A DNA stretch of 64,000 bases from JBAOHV01 sp037045265 (GCA_037045265.1 JBAOHV010000024.1:1-64000), one strand, 5' to 3'. Positions 1 through 10,140 are shown, counted from the stretch's first letter. Program-made: numbers and translations. Notes: generated from the sequence alone by a model not told the origin.

Positions 1-857
1 CGCCTTGACCATCGCCGAGTGATCCCAGGCCTTGCCGCCGTGCGGCGGCGCAGGCGTTGAAGAGCTCCTGCGCCGTCGCGGTGTTGGGCAGCGACAGTCC
101 GACCGCCCGCGCCGAGCGACAGCGCGAGGTTCAGGTCCTTCTGGTGCAGCTCGATGCGGAAGCCCGGGTCGAAGGTCCGCTTGATCATCCGCTCGCCGTG
201 CACTTCCAGGATCCGCGACGACGGCGAAGCCGCCCATCAGCGCCTGGCGCACCTTCGCCGGATCGGCGCCCGCCTTGGAGGCGAACAGCAGCGCCTCGCC
301 GACGGCCTCGATGTTGAGCGCGACGATGATCTGGTTGGCGACCTTGCACGTCTGCCCGTCGCCGTTGCCGCCGACCAGCGTGATGTTCTTGCCCATCAGC
401 GCGAACAGCGGCTTGACCGTCTCGAACGCGTCCTGCCGGACCGCCGACCATGATGGTGAGGCTCGCCGCCTTGGCGCCGACCTCGCCGCCGGACACCGGC
501 GCGTCGAGGTACGTCGCAGCCCAGCGCGTTGATCTTCTGCGCGAAGACCTTGGTGTCGACCGGCGAGATCGAGCTCATGTCGACGACGATCTTGCCCGCC
601 GACAGCCCGGCGGCGACGCCCTCGGCGTCGAACAGCGCCGCGGCGACGTGCGGGGTGTCGGGCACCATCGTGATGATGATCTCGCGCCTGCTCGGCGACC
701 GCCTTCGCCGGAGGCGCAGGCGACGGCGCCGGCTGCGGTCAACGCGGCGGGAATCGCCTTGACAGTCGTAGACGTAGAGCTGGTGCCCGGCGGCGATCAG
801 GTGCCCCGCCATCGGCGTGCCCATGATGCCGAGTCCGACGAATCCGATGTTGCTCAT
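1..857 (-). pseudogene. garR: 2-hydroxy-3-oxopropionate (tartronate semialdehyde) reductase, frameshifted, 3' end off window
   Basis: NADH-dependent reductase that converts tartronate semialdehyde to glycerate, the last step of glucarate/galactarate breakdown. The N-terminus MSNIGFVGLGIMGTPMAGHL is the Rossmann dinucleotide-binding motif of the beta-hydroxyacid dehydrogenase family. A middle block (IIITMVPDTPHV, then VVDMSSISP) and a C-terminal ELFNAC block near positions 1-60 follow in other frames, so at least two or three single-base indels break the gene. The last few residues lie beyond position 1. The ATG at 857 was chosen because it begins the conserved motif. It sits downstream of garL on the same strand, consistent with one catabolic operon. 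The breaks probably reflect sequence errors. Confidence 0.75.
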
Positions 858-906
858 GCTTGCTCTCTCCATTCGAGACGGTTAGGAAATCGCGCCGGTG
901 CCGCGG

Positions 907-1716
907 TCAGCCCGGCGTCGCGTAGCGGTCGCGCAGCGACTGCGTGCGCCGCGCGAAAGAGTCCGAGGTCGCTGCCCACGGCGACGAACGTGGCGCCCCA
1001 GCTCGAGGTAGCGGCGCGCATCGGCCTCGACCGGCGCCAGGATGCCGACTGGGCTTGCCGTGCGCCCTGCGCGCGCTCGAACGACGTGGCGGATCGCCTG
1101 CCTGCACCTCCGGGATGCGCGGGGTTGCCGAGGTGGCCCAGCGCCGCCGGCGAGGTCGGACGGCCCGACGAACAGGCCATCGACGCCGTCGACCGCGGCG
1201 ATCGCGTCGACCGCGTCGATCCCGGCGACGGCTCTCGATCTGCACCATCACGCAGATGTTGTCGTTGACGGTCTGCGAGGTAGTCGGGCACGGTGCCGTA
1301 GCGGTTGTTGCGCTGCGCGACCGACACGCCGCGGATGCCCGCCGGCGGATAGCGCGTCGCCGCGACAGCGCCGGCGCGCCTCGGCTCGCGCGACTCGACG
1401 AACGGGCATCGAGGAAGTTGTAGAACCCGGCGTCGAGCAGCCGCTTGATGATCACCGGCTCGTTCCACGGCGGGCGCACGACCGGCGCGCTGCGGCTGTC
1501 CTTCAGCGCCATCAGCTGCGGGATGAAGGTGTCGACGTCGTTGGGCGCGTGCTCGCCGTCGAGCAGCAGCCAGTCGAAGCCGGCGAGCCCCAGCACCTCG
1601 GTGGTGATCGGGCTGGCGCAGCGACGACCAGCAGCCGACCAGGCGCTTGCCGGCGACGCAGGTCGCGACGGAAGCGTGTTGGGGATGCCGCTGTAGGGTC
1701 GGGTGTCCTGGCTCAT
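907..1716 (-). pseudogene. garL: 5-keto-4-deoxy-D-glucarate aldolase (HpcH/HpaI family), frameshifted
   Basis: Class II aldolase that splits 5-keto-4-deoxyglucarate to pyruvate and tartronate semialdehyde. Visible blocks are LAGFDWLLLDGEHAPND (active-site region of the family), LKDSRSAPVVRPPWNEPVII, RLLDAGFYNFL and, near the end, ICVMVQIES. Between them the frame changes: the block after GFYNFL and the GVSVAQRNNRYG block lie in other frames. Start ATG and stop fall in the same frame, so the indels balance out. Length (~269 codons) is close to the usual ~256. It lies between gudD and garR, its expected pathway neighbours. Confidence 0.75.
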
Positions 1717-1770
1717 TGCGATGGTCCTTCGAGAGGCTGTCGGCGCCGCGCCGCGTCGGGCATGCAGCCG

Positions 1771-3227
1771 TCAGCGCGCGCGGCGGCCGAGCGAGGGCTG
1801 CTTCGGGTCGTACGTCCAGCCGGGAACGAGGTAGCGCATCGCCATCGCGTCGTCGCGCGCGGTGCCGCCGACCTCCTTGCAGAGCTCGTGCGCGGCCATG
1901 ATCCGCCCGAGGTCGGGCTCGATGCCCAGGCCCGGCCGGTCGGGAACGGCGATCGCGCCGCCGACGATCGGCAGCGGCTCCCGGGTCAGCCGTTCACGCC
2001 CTTCCTGCCAGATCCAGTGCGTGTCGATCGCCGTGACGTTGCCCGGCGCCGCGGCGGCGACGTGGGTGAACATCGCCAGCGAGATGTCGAAGTGGTTGTT
2101 CGAGTGCGAGCCCCAGGTGAGGCCCCAGCCGTCGCAGCAGTTGCGCGACGCGGACCGACCCTTGCATCGTCCAGAAGTGCGGATCGGCGAGCGTGATGTC
2201 GACGGCATTGAGCGCGCACGAATGGGCGAGCTGGCGCCAGTCGGTCGCGACCATGTTGGTCGCCGTCGGGATGCCGGTCGCGCGGCGGAACTCGCTCATG
2301 CATCTCGCGTCCCGAGTAGCCGCCTTCCGCGCCGCACGGGATCCTCGGCGTAGGCCAGGAGGTGCCCCTGCCCGCGGCAGAACGCGATCGGCGTCGTCGA
2401 GCGGCCACGCGCCGTTCGGGTCGAGCGTCACCCGCGACTGCGGGAATGCCGTCTTGATCGCCGCGACGGCTTCCATCTCCTCGCTGCCGTGCATGACGCC
2501 GCCCTTCAGCTTGAAGTCGGCGAAGCCGTAGCGCGCATGCGAAGCGCGGGCGAGATCGGCGATCGCCGCCGGCGTCAGCGCCGCCTCCTCGCGCAGCCGA
2601 TGCCAGTCGTCCGCCGCGTCGCCGGCCGCGGTGTACGGCAGGTCGGTGCGGCGGCGCTCGCCGATGTAGAAGAGATAGCCCAGCGTGCGGACGCGGTCAC
2701 GCTGCTGGCCGTCGCCCAGCAGCGCCGCGACCGGAACGTCGAGCCACTGGCCGAGGAGATCGAGCAGTGCCGCCTCGACGGCGGTGATGACGTTGTCGAG
2801 CCGCAGGTTGATCTCGTGCGGCTGCTTCAATACCGCCTCCTCGGCGGCCGAGGTCACCTTGTAGACGGTCGACTGCCGGGCGCCGGCGCCCCCCTGCTGC
2901 TGCGCGCGCTTCACCGCGCCGAGGATGGCGTGCAGGCCGCCGATCGGCTGCCCGACGACGAGCTCTCGCGATCGATCGAGGGCCTGGCGGATGCCTTCGC
3001 CGCCAGGCACTTCGCCGAGCCCCGTGTGCCCGGCACTGTCGCGTAGCAGCACGACGTTGCGGGTGAAGCCACGGAGCGTGCGCGCCACAGAGGTTGAGCA
3101 GCATGCTGTCGACGCCGGCGACGGGAATCACCTGCATCCCGACGATCGTCGGTGTCGCACCGGCCGCCGGCGGCTGGCCGGTCTGCGCCGGCGGATCCGG
3201 GACCGCGTCGGCCAGCGTGCCGCTCAC
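1771..3227 (-). pseudogene. gudD: Glucarate dehydratase, copy 1, frameshifted
   Basis: Enolase-superfamily enzyme that dehydrates D-glucarate (or idarate) to 5-keto-4-deoxyglucarate. The N-terminus has TPTIVGMQVIPVAGVDSMLL and NLCGAHAPW. The middle has GHTGLGEVPGGEGIRQAL, TLGYLFYIGERRRTDLPY, YGFADFKLKGGV (the lysine motif) and TLDPNGAWPLDDA. The C-terminal half contains TGIPTATNMVATDW, ADPHFWTMQGSVRVAQLL and YLVPGWTYDPKQPSLG. These blocks sit in different frames, so there are at least three or four indels. The GTG at 3227 is the furthest upstream in-frame start; MQVIPV lies a little further in. Total span fits the ~450-residue family. A second copy lies at 5446-6829. Confidence 0.8.
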
Positions 3228-3231
3228 GAGC

Positions 3232-4753
3232 TCAATCCTCCTGGAACGCTTCTTCGCGCTTCTTGCGCAGCGCGGGCAGCAGCACGGTGGCGAGCGCGAT
3301 GGCGGCCAGCACCAGCATCGTGGCGCTGATCGGCCGGGTGACCAGCACCGCCGGGTTGCCCTTCGACAGCAGCAGCGCGCGGCGCAGGAACTCCTCCATC
3401 ATCGGCCCCAGGATGAAGCCCAGCAGCATCGGCGCCGGCTCGCACTCGAGCTTGCGGAAGACGTAGCCGAGCAACGCCGAACAGCGCCATGAAGTAGACG
3501 TCGAACGCGGTGTTCGACGAGGCTGAACACGCCGATCGCGCAGAACACGAGGATCGCCGGGTAGAGGAAGTGATAGGGCACCGACATCATCTTCACCCAC
3601 AGCCCGATCAGCGGCAGGTTGAGCACCAGCAGGAACAGGTTGCCGATCCACATCGAGACCACCAGCCCCCAGAACAGCGCCGGCTGCTCGGTCATCACCG
3701 ACGGCCCCGGCTGGATGCCCTGGATGATCATCGCGCCGATCATCAGCGCCATCACCGGATTCGACGGGATGCCCAGCGTCAGCATCGGGATGAACGACGC
3801 CTGCGCCCCGGCGTTGTTGGCCGCCTCCGGCGCCGCCACGCCCTCGATCGCCCCCTTGCCGAAGTTGGCCGAGTTCTTCGACGACCTTCTTCTCCAGCGC
3901 GTAGGCGCGCGAACGACGACAGCATCGCCCCGCCGCCGGGCAGGATGCCCAGCATCGAGCCCAGCGCCGTGCCGCGCAGCATCGGCGCCGACGATGTCGC
4001 TTGAAGTCCTCGCTTGTTCGGCATCAACCCGGTGACCTTCTTCGACCATCAGGTCGCGGTCCTTCTCGGTCTCCAGGTTGGCTGACGATCTCGCCCAGCC
4101 CGAACACCCCCATCGCCACCACGACGAAGTTGATGCCGTCGGCAGAGCTCCGGCAGCCCGAACGTGTAGCGCATGCGTCGCCCGAGTTGACGTCGGTGCC
4201 GACCAGCCCGAGCAGCAGGCCGAGCACGATCATCCCCAGCGCGTGCAGCAGCGACCCGTGCGCCAGCACGATCGAGGCCACCAGCCCCAGCACCATCAGC
4301 GAGAAATACTCGGCCGGCCCGAACTTGCAGCGCCACCTCGGCCAGCGGCGGCGCAGAACAGCGCGATCAGCAAGGTGGCACACCGTGCCGGCGAAGAACG
4401 ACGACAACGCGGCCGTGGCCAGCGCCTTGCCGGCGCGGCCCTGGCGTCGCCATCTCGTGGCCGTCCAGCGCCGTCACCACCGACGAGGACTCCCCGGGCA
4501 GGTTGACCAGGATCGCCGTGGTCGAGCCGCCGTACTGGGCGCCGTAGAAGATGCCGGCCAGCATGATCAGCGCCGACACCGGCGGCAGCCCGAAGGTCGA
4601 CCGGCAGCAGCATGGCGATGGTCGCCACCGGGCCCAGCCCCGGCAGCACGCCGATCGCCGTGCCCAGCAACGACGCCGAGCGAGGCAGTACAGGAGGTTG
4701 ATCGCACTGGCCGCGGTCTGCAGCCCGAGCAGCAGATTGGCAAAGATGTCCAT
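3232..4753 (-). pseudogene. tctA: Tripartite tricarboxylate transporter large permease TctA, frameshifted
   Basis: Large, ~12-segment membrane subunit of a TctABC-type secondary transporter in the inner membrane. The start MDIFANLLLGLQTAASAINL is typical of TctA. Later blocks are IAMLLPVDL-like, FYGAQYGGSTTAILVNLPGE (the conserved GGSTTAIL motif), LGMIVLGLLLGLVGTDVNSG, FIPMLTLGIPSNPVMALMIG and VLVTRPISATMLVLAAIALA near the end. They are spread over at least four frames, so several indels are present. Span (~507 codons) equals the usual TctA length. It follows tctB closely and precedes gudD copy 1, so the likely cargo is glucarate/galactarate or a related sugar acid (inference). Confidence 0.78.
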
Positions 4754-4768
4754 CGTCGTCTCCGGCGC

Positions 4769-5235
4769 TCAGCGGGTGAACCAGGTGCCGAGGAGCGGCA
4801 TCGGCAGCCCCAGCCCCTTGATGAACACCAGCACGCAGAAGGCGATCAGCAGCGCCGCCAGCGCCAGCGCCTTCCACTCCAGCCGGAACTTCGCACTGGC
4901 CGACGCGCTGCCCAGGATCAGCACGATCAGCGCGATCACCAACCCCGCGCGCTCGAGCAGAAACCCGAACGCGACCGTCGCCGCCAGCACCACGGCCGCC
5001 TGTCTCCAGGCGAAGCGCGCCCATCGACTCACCGTCCTTGCGCAGGCCGCGCAGCAGCGCCAGCCCTCCGAAGCACATCAGCAGCCCGGCCAGCACCGAC
5101 GGGAAGTAGCCCGGCCCCATCCGGCTCGCGCGTGCCGAACGAGTAGTCGCGGGCGATCCAGAACGCGATCGCGCCGAACCCCACGTAGATCACCCCGGTC
5201 CAGAAATCCTTCGGGCTCCTGATCGCCAACGCCAT
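4769..5235 (-). pseudogene. tctB: Tripartite tricarboxylate transporter small subunit TctB, frameshifted
   Basis: Small four-helix membrane subunit of the TctABC transporter. The N-terminal part MALAIRSPKDFWTGVIYVGF and the helix IAFWIARDYSFGT lie in one frame. The C-terminal part with RQAAVVLAATVAFGFLLERA, LVIALIVLILGSASAS and the ending LPMPLLGTWFTR lies in another. One or more indels occur between roughly 5020 and 5120. The ~155-codon span matches the family. The ATG at 5235 starts the conserved N-terminus; a longer reading from 5259 is possible. tctA begins 15 bases downstream, as in other tctBA pairs. Confidence 0.72.
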
Positions 5236-5267
5236 CACGCCTCCCCCTGACTTCGCCAATGAAAGCG

Positions 5268-5405
5268 TCAGTCTGCCTTGGCACCCGACTTGCGCACAAG
5301 GTCGGCCATCCGCGCAACGTCGCGCGCCATCAGCGCGGCGAGTTCGTCGGGCGGACCGGCGACGAGTCCAACGGTACGACGGATCACACGGGCCTCGTTG
5401 CCGGG
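5268..5405 (-). pseudogene. Remnant: C-terminal end of a second TctC/Bug-type binding protein
   Basis: Downstream of gudD copy 2 an open stretch of about 45 codons ends in PPDELAALMARDVARMADLV followed by RKSGAKAD and a stop. This resembles the C-terminal helix and the KxxGAKAD-like ending common in Bug (TctC-like) periplasmic solute-binding proteins. No other part of such a protein is visible between it and gudD copy 2. It is therefore either the scar of a deleted tctC paralogue or a recombination joint linked to the gudD duplication. Identification rests on this short motif only. Confidence 0.5.
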
Positions 5406-5445
5406 GGACGAAGCAGGTGCAGAGCGCTCACGGGAATCGGCGGCG

Positions 5446-6829
5446 TCAGCGCACGAGGCAGGGACGCTTCGGGTCGAACGACCAGCCCGGCACGAGGAAC
5501 TGCATCGCCAGCGCGTCGTCGCGGCGCGCCGAGGCCGTGCTCGCGGTAGAGCTGGTGCGCGGCCTCGACAGCGCGCCTCGTCGAGCTCGATGCCCAGCCC
5601 CGGCCGCTGCGGCACCTCGACCTCGCCGCCGACGATGCGCGAGCGGCTCGCTGCGTCAGGCGCTGCCCGTCCTGCCAGATCCAGTGCGTGTCGATGCGCG
5701 GTGACGTTGCCGGGCGCGGCGGCGCGCGACGTGGGTGAACATCGCCAGCGACACGTCGAAGTGATTGTTCGAGTGCGAGCCCCAGGTCAGTCCCCAGTCG
5801 CGGCACATCTGCGCGACGCGCACCGAGCCGCGCCATCGTCCAGAAGTGCGGATCGGCGAGCGGGATGTCGACCGCGCTGCAGCGCGATCGCGTGGCCCAT
5901 CTGCGCGCCAGTCGGTGGCGATCATGTTGGTCGCCGTCGGCAGGCCGGTGGCGCGGCGGAACTCCGCCATCACCTCGCGCCCGGAGAACCCGCCCTCGGC
6001 GCCGCAGGGATCCTCGGCGTAGGCGAGCACGCCGTGCAGGTCGCGGCACAGCCGCGATCGCGTCGTCGAGCGAGCCAGCCGCCGTTGGGATCGAGCGTGA
6101 TCCGCGCGTCCGGGAAGCGCTCGTGCCAGCGCGCGCGATCGCCTCGACCTCCTCGTCGCCGCGCGAGCACGCCGCCCTTGAGCTTGAAGTCGCTGGAACC
6201 CGTAGCGCGCCTGCGCCGCCTCGGCGAGACGGACGATCGCCTCGCGGCGTCAGCGCCGGCTCGTGCCGCAGCCGCAGCCAGTCGTCGTCCGCATCGGGCT
6301 CGCTCGCGGTACGGCAGCGTCGGTCCGGCGGCGATCGCCGACGTAGAAGAGGTAGCCCAGCGTCTCGCACCGCGTCGCGCTGCTGGCCCTCGCCCAGCAG
6401 CGCCGCCACCGGCACGCCGAGGTGCTGGCCCAGGAGGTCGAGCAGCGCCGCACTCGAGCGCGGTCACCGCGTGGATCGGCGACGCGCAGGTCGAAGGTCT
6501 GGCGGCCGCGCCCGCCGGCGTCGCGGTCGGCGAACGCCGCGCCGCACCGCGTCGCAGCACCGCGTGCGCAGTCGCCGATGCGGCGGCCGACGACGCAGCG
6601 GCCGGGCGTCCTCGAGCGTCTGCGCGGATCTTCTCGCCGCCGGGCACCTCGCCGACGCCGGTGTGGCCGGCGCTGTCGGTCAGCGACCACGAGGTTGCGG
6701 GTGAAGAACGGCCCGTGCGCGCCGCTCAGGTTGAGCAGCATGCTGTCGCGGCCCGGCGACGGGAATCACCCGCATCGCCGTCACCGTGGGCGCACCGGTC
6801 ACCGGTGCTCGTTGCTCCTGCGCATTCAT
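5446..6829 (-). pseudogene. gudD: Glucarate dehydratase, copy 2, heavily frameshifted
   Basis: Second member of the glucarate dehydratase family, same reaction as copy 1. The start MNAQEQRAPVTGAPTVTAMR leads into VIPVAG and DSMLLNLSGAHGPFFTRNLV. Later blocks, in several frames, are TLGYLFYVGDRRRT, SDFKLKGGVL, ITLDPNGGW, ATGLPTATNMIATDW, GLTWGSHSNNHFDVSLAMFT and VPGWSFDPKRP before the stop at 5446. More indels are visible than in copy 1. The protein differs clearly from copy 1 (GAHGPFF versus GAHAPW, and a different linker), so it is a diverged paralogue and not a repeat collapse. It follows tctC on the same strand. Confidence 0.78.
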
Positions 6830-6860
6830 GCTTGGCCTTCCTGGCAGCCTTGAGGGATCG

Positions 6861-7821
6861 TCACTCGAGCTCGATCTTGCCGACCTCGATCACCTGCTTC
6901 CAGCGGGCGAGCTCCTGTGCCTGGAACTGCGCCATCTGCTCGGGCGTGTTGGCGACGATCTCGAAGCCCAGGTCTTCCATCCGCTTGCGGTTCTCCGGAT
7001 CGTTGAGTGCCGCGACGATGGCGTCGTGCAGCTTCTTCTTGACGTCGGCGGGCAGCCCCTTCGGCGCGGCGATGCCCTGCCACGAGAAGACGTCCACGCC
7101 CTGGACGCCGGCTTCGCCGAGCGTGGGCACGTTCGGGAGTTGCGGCGAGCGCTTGTCGCCGGTCACCGCCAGCACCTTGAGCTTGCCGGCCTTGATGTGG
7201 CTGATCACCGCGTTGATGTTCTGGAACGAGACGTCGACGTGGCCGGCGAGGAGGTCGGTGATCGCCGGCGCGCCGCCCTTGTAGGGGACGTGGACGCCGT
7301 TGGTGCCCGTCTTCTGCCAGAAGAGGGCTGCCGTCAGGTGATCGGACGAGCCGGCGCCCGACGTGGCGAACGTGACCTTGTCGGGCTCCTTCTTCATCAG
7401 CGCGACGAGTTCGGCCACGGTGCTCGCCCGGTAGTTCGGGTTGGCGACCAGCACGTTGGGGGCGCGGACGGCGACCGTCAGCGGATCGAAGTCCTTGACC
7501 GGGTCGTACTGCAGGTTCTTCTGGATGAACGGATTGACGGCGAAGACGCCGATCGACGCCACCAGGAACGTGTAGCCGTCCGGGGCCGCCCGCTTGACCG
7601 CCGTCGCCCCGATTGCGCCGGTGGCGCCGGGCTTGTTGTCGACGACGAACGGCTGGCCGAGCGCCTGCTGCAGCCTCGGCGCTGATCGCCCGCGCCACCA
7701 TGTCGGTCGAACCGCCCGGCGGGAACGGCACGATGATGGTGACCGTCTTGTCGGGGTAGGCGGCGAATGCCGAAGTCGCGACGCCGGCAGCTGCCAGCAG
7801 TGCCAAGGCCAGTTTCTTCAT
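6861..7821 (-). pseudogene. tctC: Tripartite tricarboxylate transporter solute-binding protein TctC (Bug family), one frameshift
   Basis: Periplasmic binding protein that delivers the substrate to TctAB. A signal peptide is clear: MKKLALALLAAAGVATSAFA with cleavage before AYPDKTVTIIVPFPPGGSTD, the conserved start of mature Bug proteins. One extra base near 7672 breaks the frame after AISAE; the other frame then continues LQQALGQPFVVDNKPGATGA to the stop at 6861. The core blocks VDVSFQNINAVISHIKAGKL and PELPNVPTLGEAG-like are intact. Corrected length is ~320 residues, normal for the family. An AGGAG-like ribosome site (GGAGCTCG) precedes the ATG at 7821. Three LacI-type palindromes lie 38-82 bases upstream. 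Confidence 0.85.
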
Positions 7822-7858
7822 CTCGAGCTCCTCGTTCGTGGCGTAGAACCAGTGTTGA

Positions 7859-7903
7859 TGGTAGCGCTATCATTTCGTAGCGCTGCGAATGGTAGCGCTA
7901 CCA
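7859..7903. promoter_or_regulatory. Three LacI-family operator-like palindromes upstream of tctC
   Basis: Three related inverted repeats share the core TAGCGCT: TGGTAGCGCTATCA (7859-7872), TTCGTAGCGCTGCGAA (7874-7889) and the perfect 14-base palindrome TGGTAGCGCTACCA (7890-7903). Their centres are 16 and 15 bases apart. A central CG step with symmetric arms is the typical LacI/GalR operator form. They lie between the divergent end of lacI and the tctC start, so binding there would control the glucarate operon. The regulator is presumably the LacI protein encoded at 7972-8960. Confidence 0.75.
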
Positions 7904-7971
7904 ATTTGGGGCTGTCAAGAGCGGATCGGGGCGGGTCGCCGCCAACCCGGCGGCAGGCACATCCCGCGGCG

Positions 7972-8960
7972 TCATCCGCTCGCCCGCTCGACGATCGAGA
8001 AGCCGACGTCGATCACCGCGGCCATCCACAGCGCGCCCCTCGGCGCGGTCGACGATATAGCGCGCGGCCAGCCGTCCGATTGCCGTACCGTCGACACGCA
8101 CCGACGTCAGCGCGGGTTCGAAATCCGCGGCGAGCGGCGAGGTCGCCGAAGCCGACGACCGCCAGCCGCCCAGGAACGGCGATGCCCTGGTGCTTCGCCT
8201 CGATCAGCACCCCCAGCGCCAGCATGTCGGAACTGCAGAACACCGCGTCGATCGCCGGCTCGAGCGCGATCAGGTCGGACAGCGCGCGGCGTCCGGCGCC
8301 CAGTGCCGTCGGCGCCGGGACCAGCACCGCCGGCAGCGCCTCGGCGGTTCCCATGAGCCGCGCCGCCGCCTGGACGAAGCCGGCCTTGCGGCGCAACCCG
8401 CGTTCGTCGTCGGCGGAGATGATCGCCAGCCGCCGCCGCCCGCGCCCGTGGAGATACGCGGCCACCGCCGCGCCGATCCCCTCGTGCGAAAAGCCGATCA
8501 CCATGTCGATCGGCGTGGGCGTCAGGTCCCAGGTCTCGACGATCGGGATCTTCGAGGCGAGCAGCCGCCGCCGGCCCTCCGGCGTGTGCATGATGCCGGT
8601 GAGCACGATGCCGTCGGGGCGGCGACCGATGATCGCCTCGAGCAGCGCATCCTCGCGCGACCCGGCGTAGCCGCTCTGGCCGAGCATCAGCTGGTAGCCG
8701 GCGCCGGCGAGCGATTCGGTCAGCGACTCGACGGTCTCGAGGAACACCGGCCCGACGATCGTCGGCACGACGGCCGCAACAAGATGGCTGCGGCTCGAGG
8801 CGAGGCCGCCGGCGACGCGGTTCGGCACGTACCCGGTCCGCTCCACGGCCTCGCGTACCCGCGCCAGCGTCGCCGGCGACACCTGCTGCGGCGAGTTGAG
8901 GGCGCGCGACGCGGTGATCATCGACACGCCGGCGAGCGCGGCGACGTCGCGCAACGTCAT
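7972..8960 (-). pseudogene. LacI/GalR-family transcriptional regulator of the glucarate operon, frameshifted near its end
   Basis: DNA-binding repressor. The N-terminal helix-turn-helix MTLRDVAALAGVSMITASRA with the hinge region GYVPNRVAGGLASSRSHL is intact. The periplasmic-binding-protein-like core follows (VVPTIVGPVFLETVESL, DGIVLTGIMHTPEGRRRL, AVFCSSDMLALGVLIEAKHQ). Near 8110-8130 the frame shifts (continuing VRVDGTAIGRLAARYIVDRA). It shifts again near 8040, giving the probable end WMAAVIDVGFSIVERASG and a stop at 7972. Corrected length ~330, normal for LacI. The ligand is probably an aldarate or pathway intermediate (inference from context). The gene lies immediately upstream of tctC, same strand, and operators flank it on both sides. 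Confidence 0.8.
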
Positions 8961-9009
8961 CCCGCCCAGGCCGCGTCGGCTGCGGCGCGGCCGCTCGGCA
9001 CTGGAATCG

Positions 9010-10140
9010 CTACCGGCTCTCGACAGTCATGATCCGATTGTAGCCGAAAATGACAGCGCTACCATCCACGGTTTCCAGGCAAGTGCCGGCGCCGGCGCCG
9101 CAGCACACCGGCGACCGCAGCACGCCGGCGACCGCGCGGCTTGCCCGCCCAAGGCAGCGGCGAATCAGTTCCGACCGGCGAACAAGCGCGGCGACCTCGC
9201 TGCGGCCCTGCTCGAAGTAGCGCGCCGGAATGCCCGTGTCCTTGAGCGAGATCGTCATCGCCTCGAGGTTCGCCGGCTTCAGCACGTGCAGCGGCTTGCG
9301 GTGCCAGCTGCGCCCGTCGATCGTCGCCGACGTCTTGCCCGCCGTCTCGAGCAGTCCGTTGACGAGCTGCGCCTGGGCGAATACCCGCCGGTTCGGCAGC
9401 GTGAGCTGCATGTCGCTGATCAGCAGGTGCATGTCGATGGCGTTGAGCGGCAGCGTGAAGATCCGGCTGCGATAGAGCTTGTCGAGGCCGGCGTGGAAAT
9501 CGTAGTCGGTGAAGTCGATGGCGATGATCTCGTCGACGTCCGGGTTGGCGAACACCGTGCGCATCGGCGTGTTGTCGAGGTAGCCGCCCTCGACGTAGTA
9601 CTCGCCGTCGATCGACACGGCCTTGAAGTACGGAATCGTGGTGATGCCGGCGAGGAACGCGTCCATGAACCGGTCGATCGATTCGTCATCGATCGCCGCG
9701 AGGATTTCGTTGACGTTGAAGTAACGGGCCTCGCGCTGCGTGACGTTGGTCGCCAGGATGTCCCAGCGGACGTCACGCAGGTGGCGGGCGAGCTGGGCGC
9801 GGCGCGCCGGGTCGTCGAGCAGCAGCGACTTGCGGCAGTTGCCCTTTTCCACGGTCAGCAGGTGCGACCCGTTGGGCAGCAGCGAGGGCCGCAGGCCGAG
9901 GAAGTTGGAGAGCACCTCGAAGATGTCGCTGAACGACAGCCGCAGCGTGCGGGCGAGCACCGGCGGCAGCGGCTCGTTCTCCCAGTCCCAGAGGAGGTAG
10001 TCGAGCACGTTGTTGTTGCCGGAACTCGTCGACGCGATGTGCACGACCGGCACACCCTGCTGCCGCAGCCAGACGAGTGCACCGGCCGAATAGAAGCTCC
10101 GATAGCCTCCGCCGGAGGCGACGAAACCGTAGCGGGTCAT
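9010..10140 (-). CDS. Patatin-like phospholipase with unusual catalytic motifs
   Basis: Predicted acyl hydrolase of about 376 residues. The oxyanion-hole segment SGGGYRSFYSAGAL is clear at residues ~9-22. The nucleophile elbow reads STSSGNN where GxSxG is usual. The second active-site motif reads EGGYLDNTP where patatins have DGG/DGA, so Glu replaces the catalytic Asp. A hydrophobic middle (WDILATNV, IDEIIAIDFTDYDFH) fits the fold. The start ATG at 10140 directly precedes the conserved N-terminus. Frame is open throughout. The last residues overlap the lacI upstream region. Function and localisation are not evident; no signal peptide is seen. Confidence 0.7.
   Translation of the reverse strand: MTRYGFVASGGGYRSFYSAGALVWLRQQGVPVVHIASTSSGNNNVLDYLLWDWENEPLPPVLARTLRLSFSDIFEVLSNFLGLRPSLLPNGSHLLTVEKGNCRKSLLLDDPARRAQLARHLRDVRWDILATNVTQREARYFNVNEILAAIDDESIDRFMDAFLAGITTIPYFKAVSIDGEYYVEGGYLDNTPMRTVFANPDVDEIIAIDFTDYDFHAGLDKLYRSRIFTLPLNAIDMHLLISDMQLTLPNRRVFAQAQLVNGLLETAGKTSATIDGRSWHRKPLHVLKPANLEAMTISLKDTGIPARYFEQGRSEVAALVRRSELIRRCLGRASRAVAGVLRSPVCCGAGAGTCLETVDGSAVIFGYNRIMTVESR
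9051..9064. promoter_or_regulatory. LacI-type operator near the regulator start
   Basis: TGACAGCGCTACCA matches the perfect operator at 7890-7903 in 12 of 14 positions and keeps the AGCGCT centre. It lies about 90 bases upstream of the lacI ATG, inside the end of the patatin frame. This suggests autoregulation of the repressor, or a looping partner for the three sites upstream of tctC. Confidence 0.6.
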
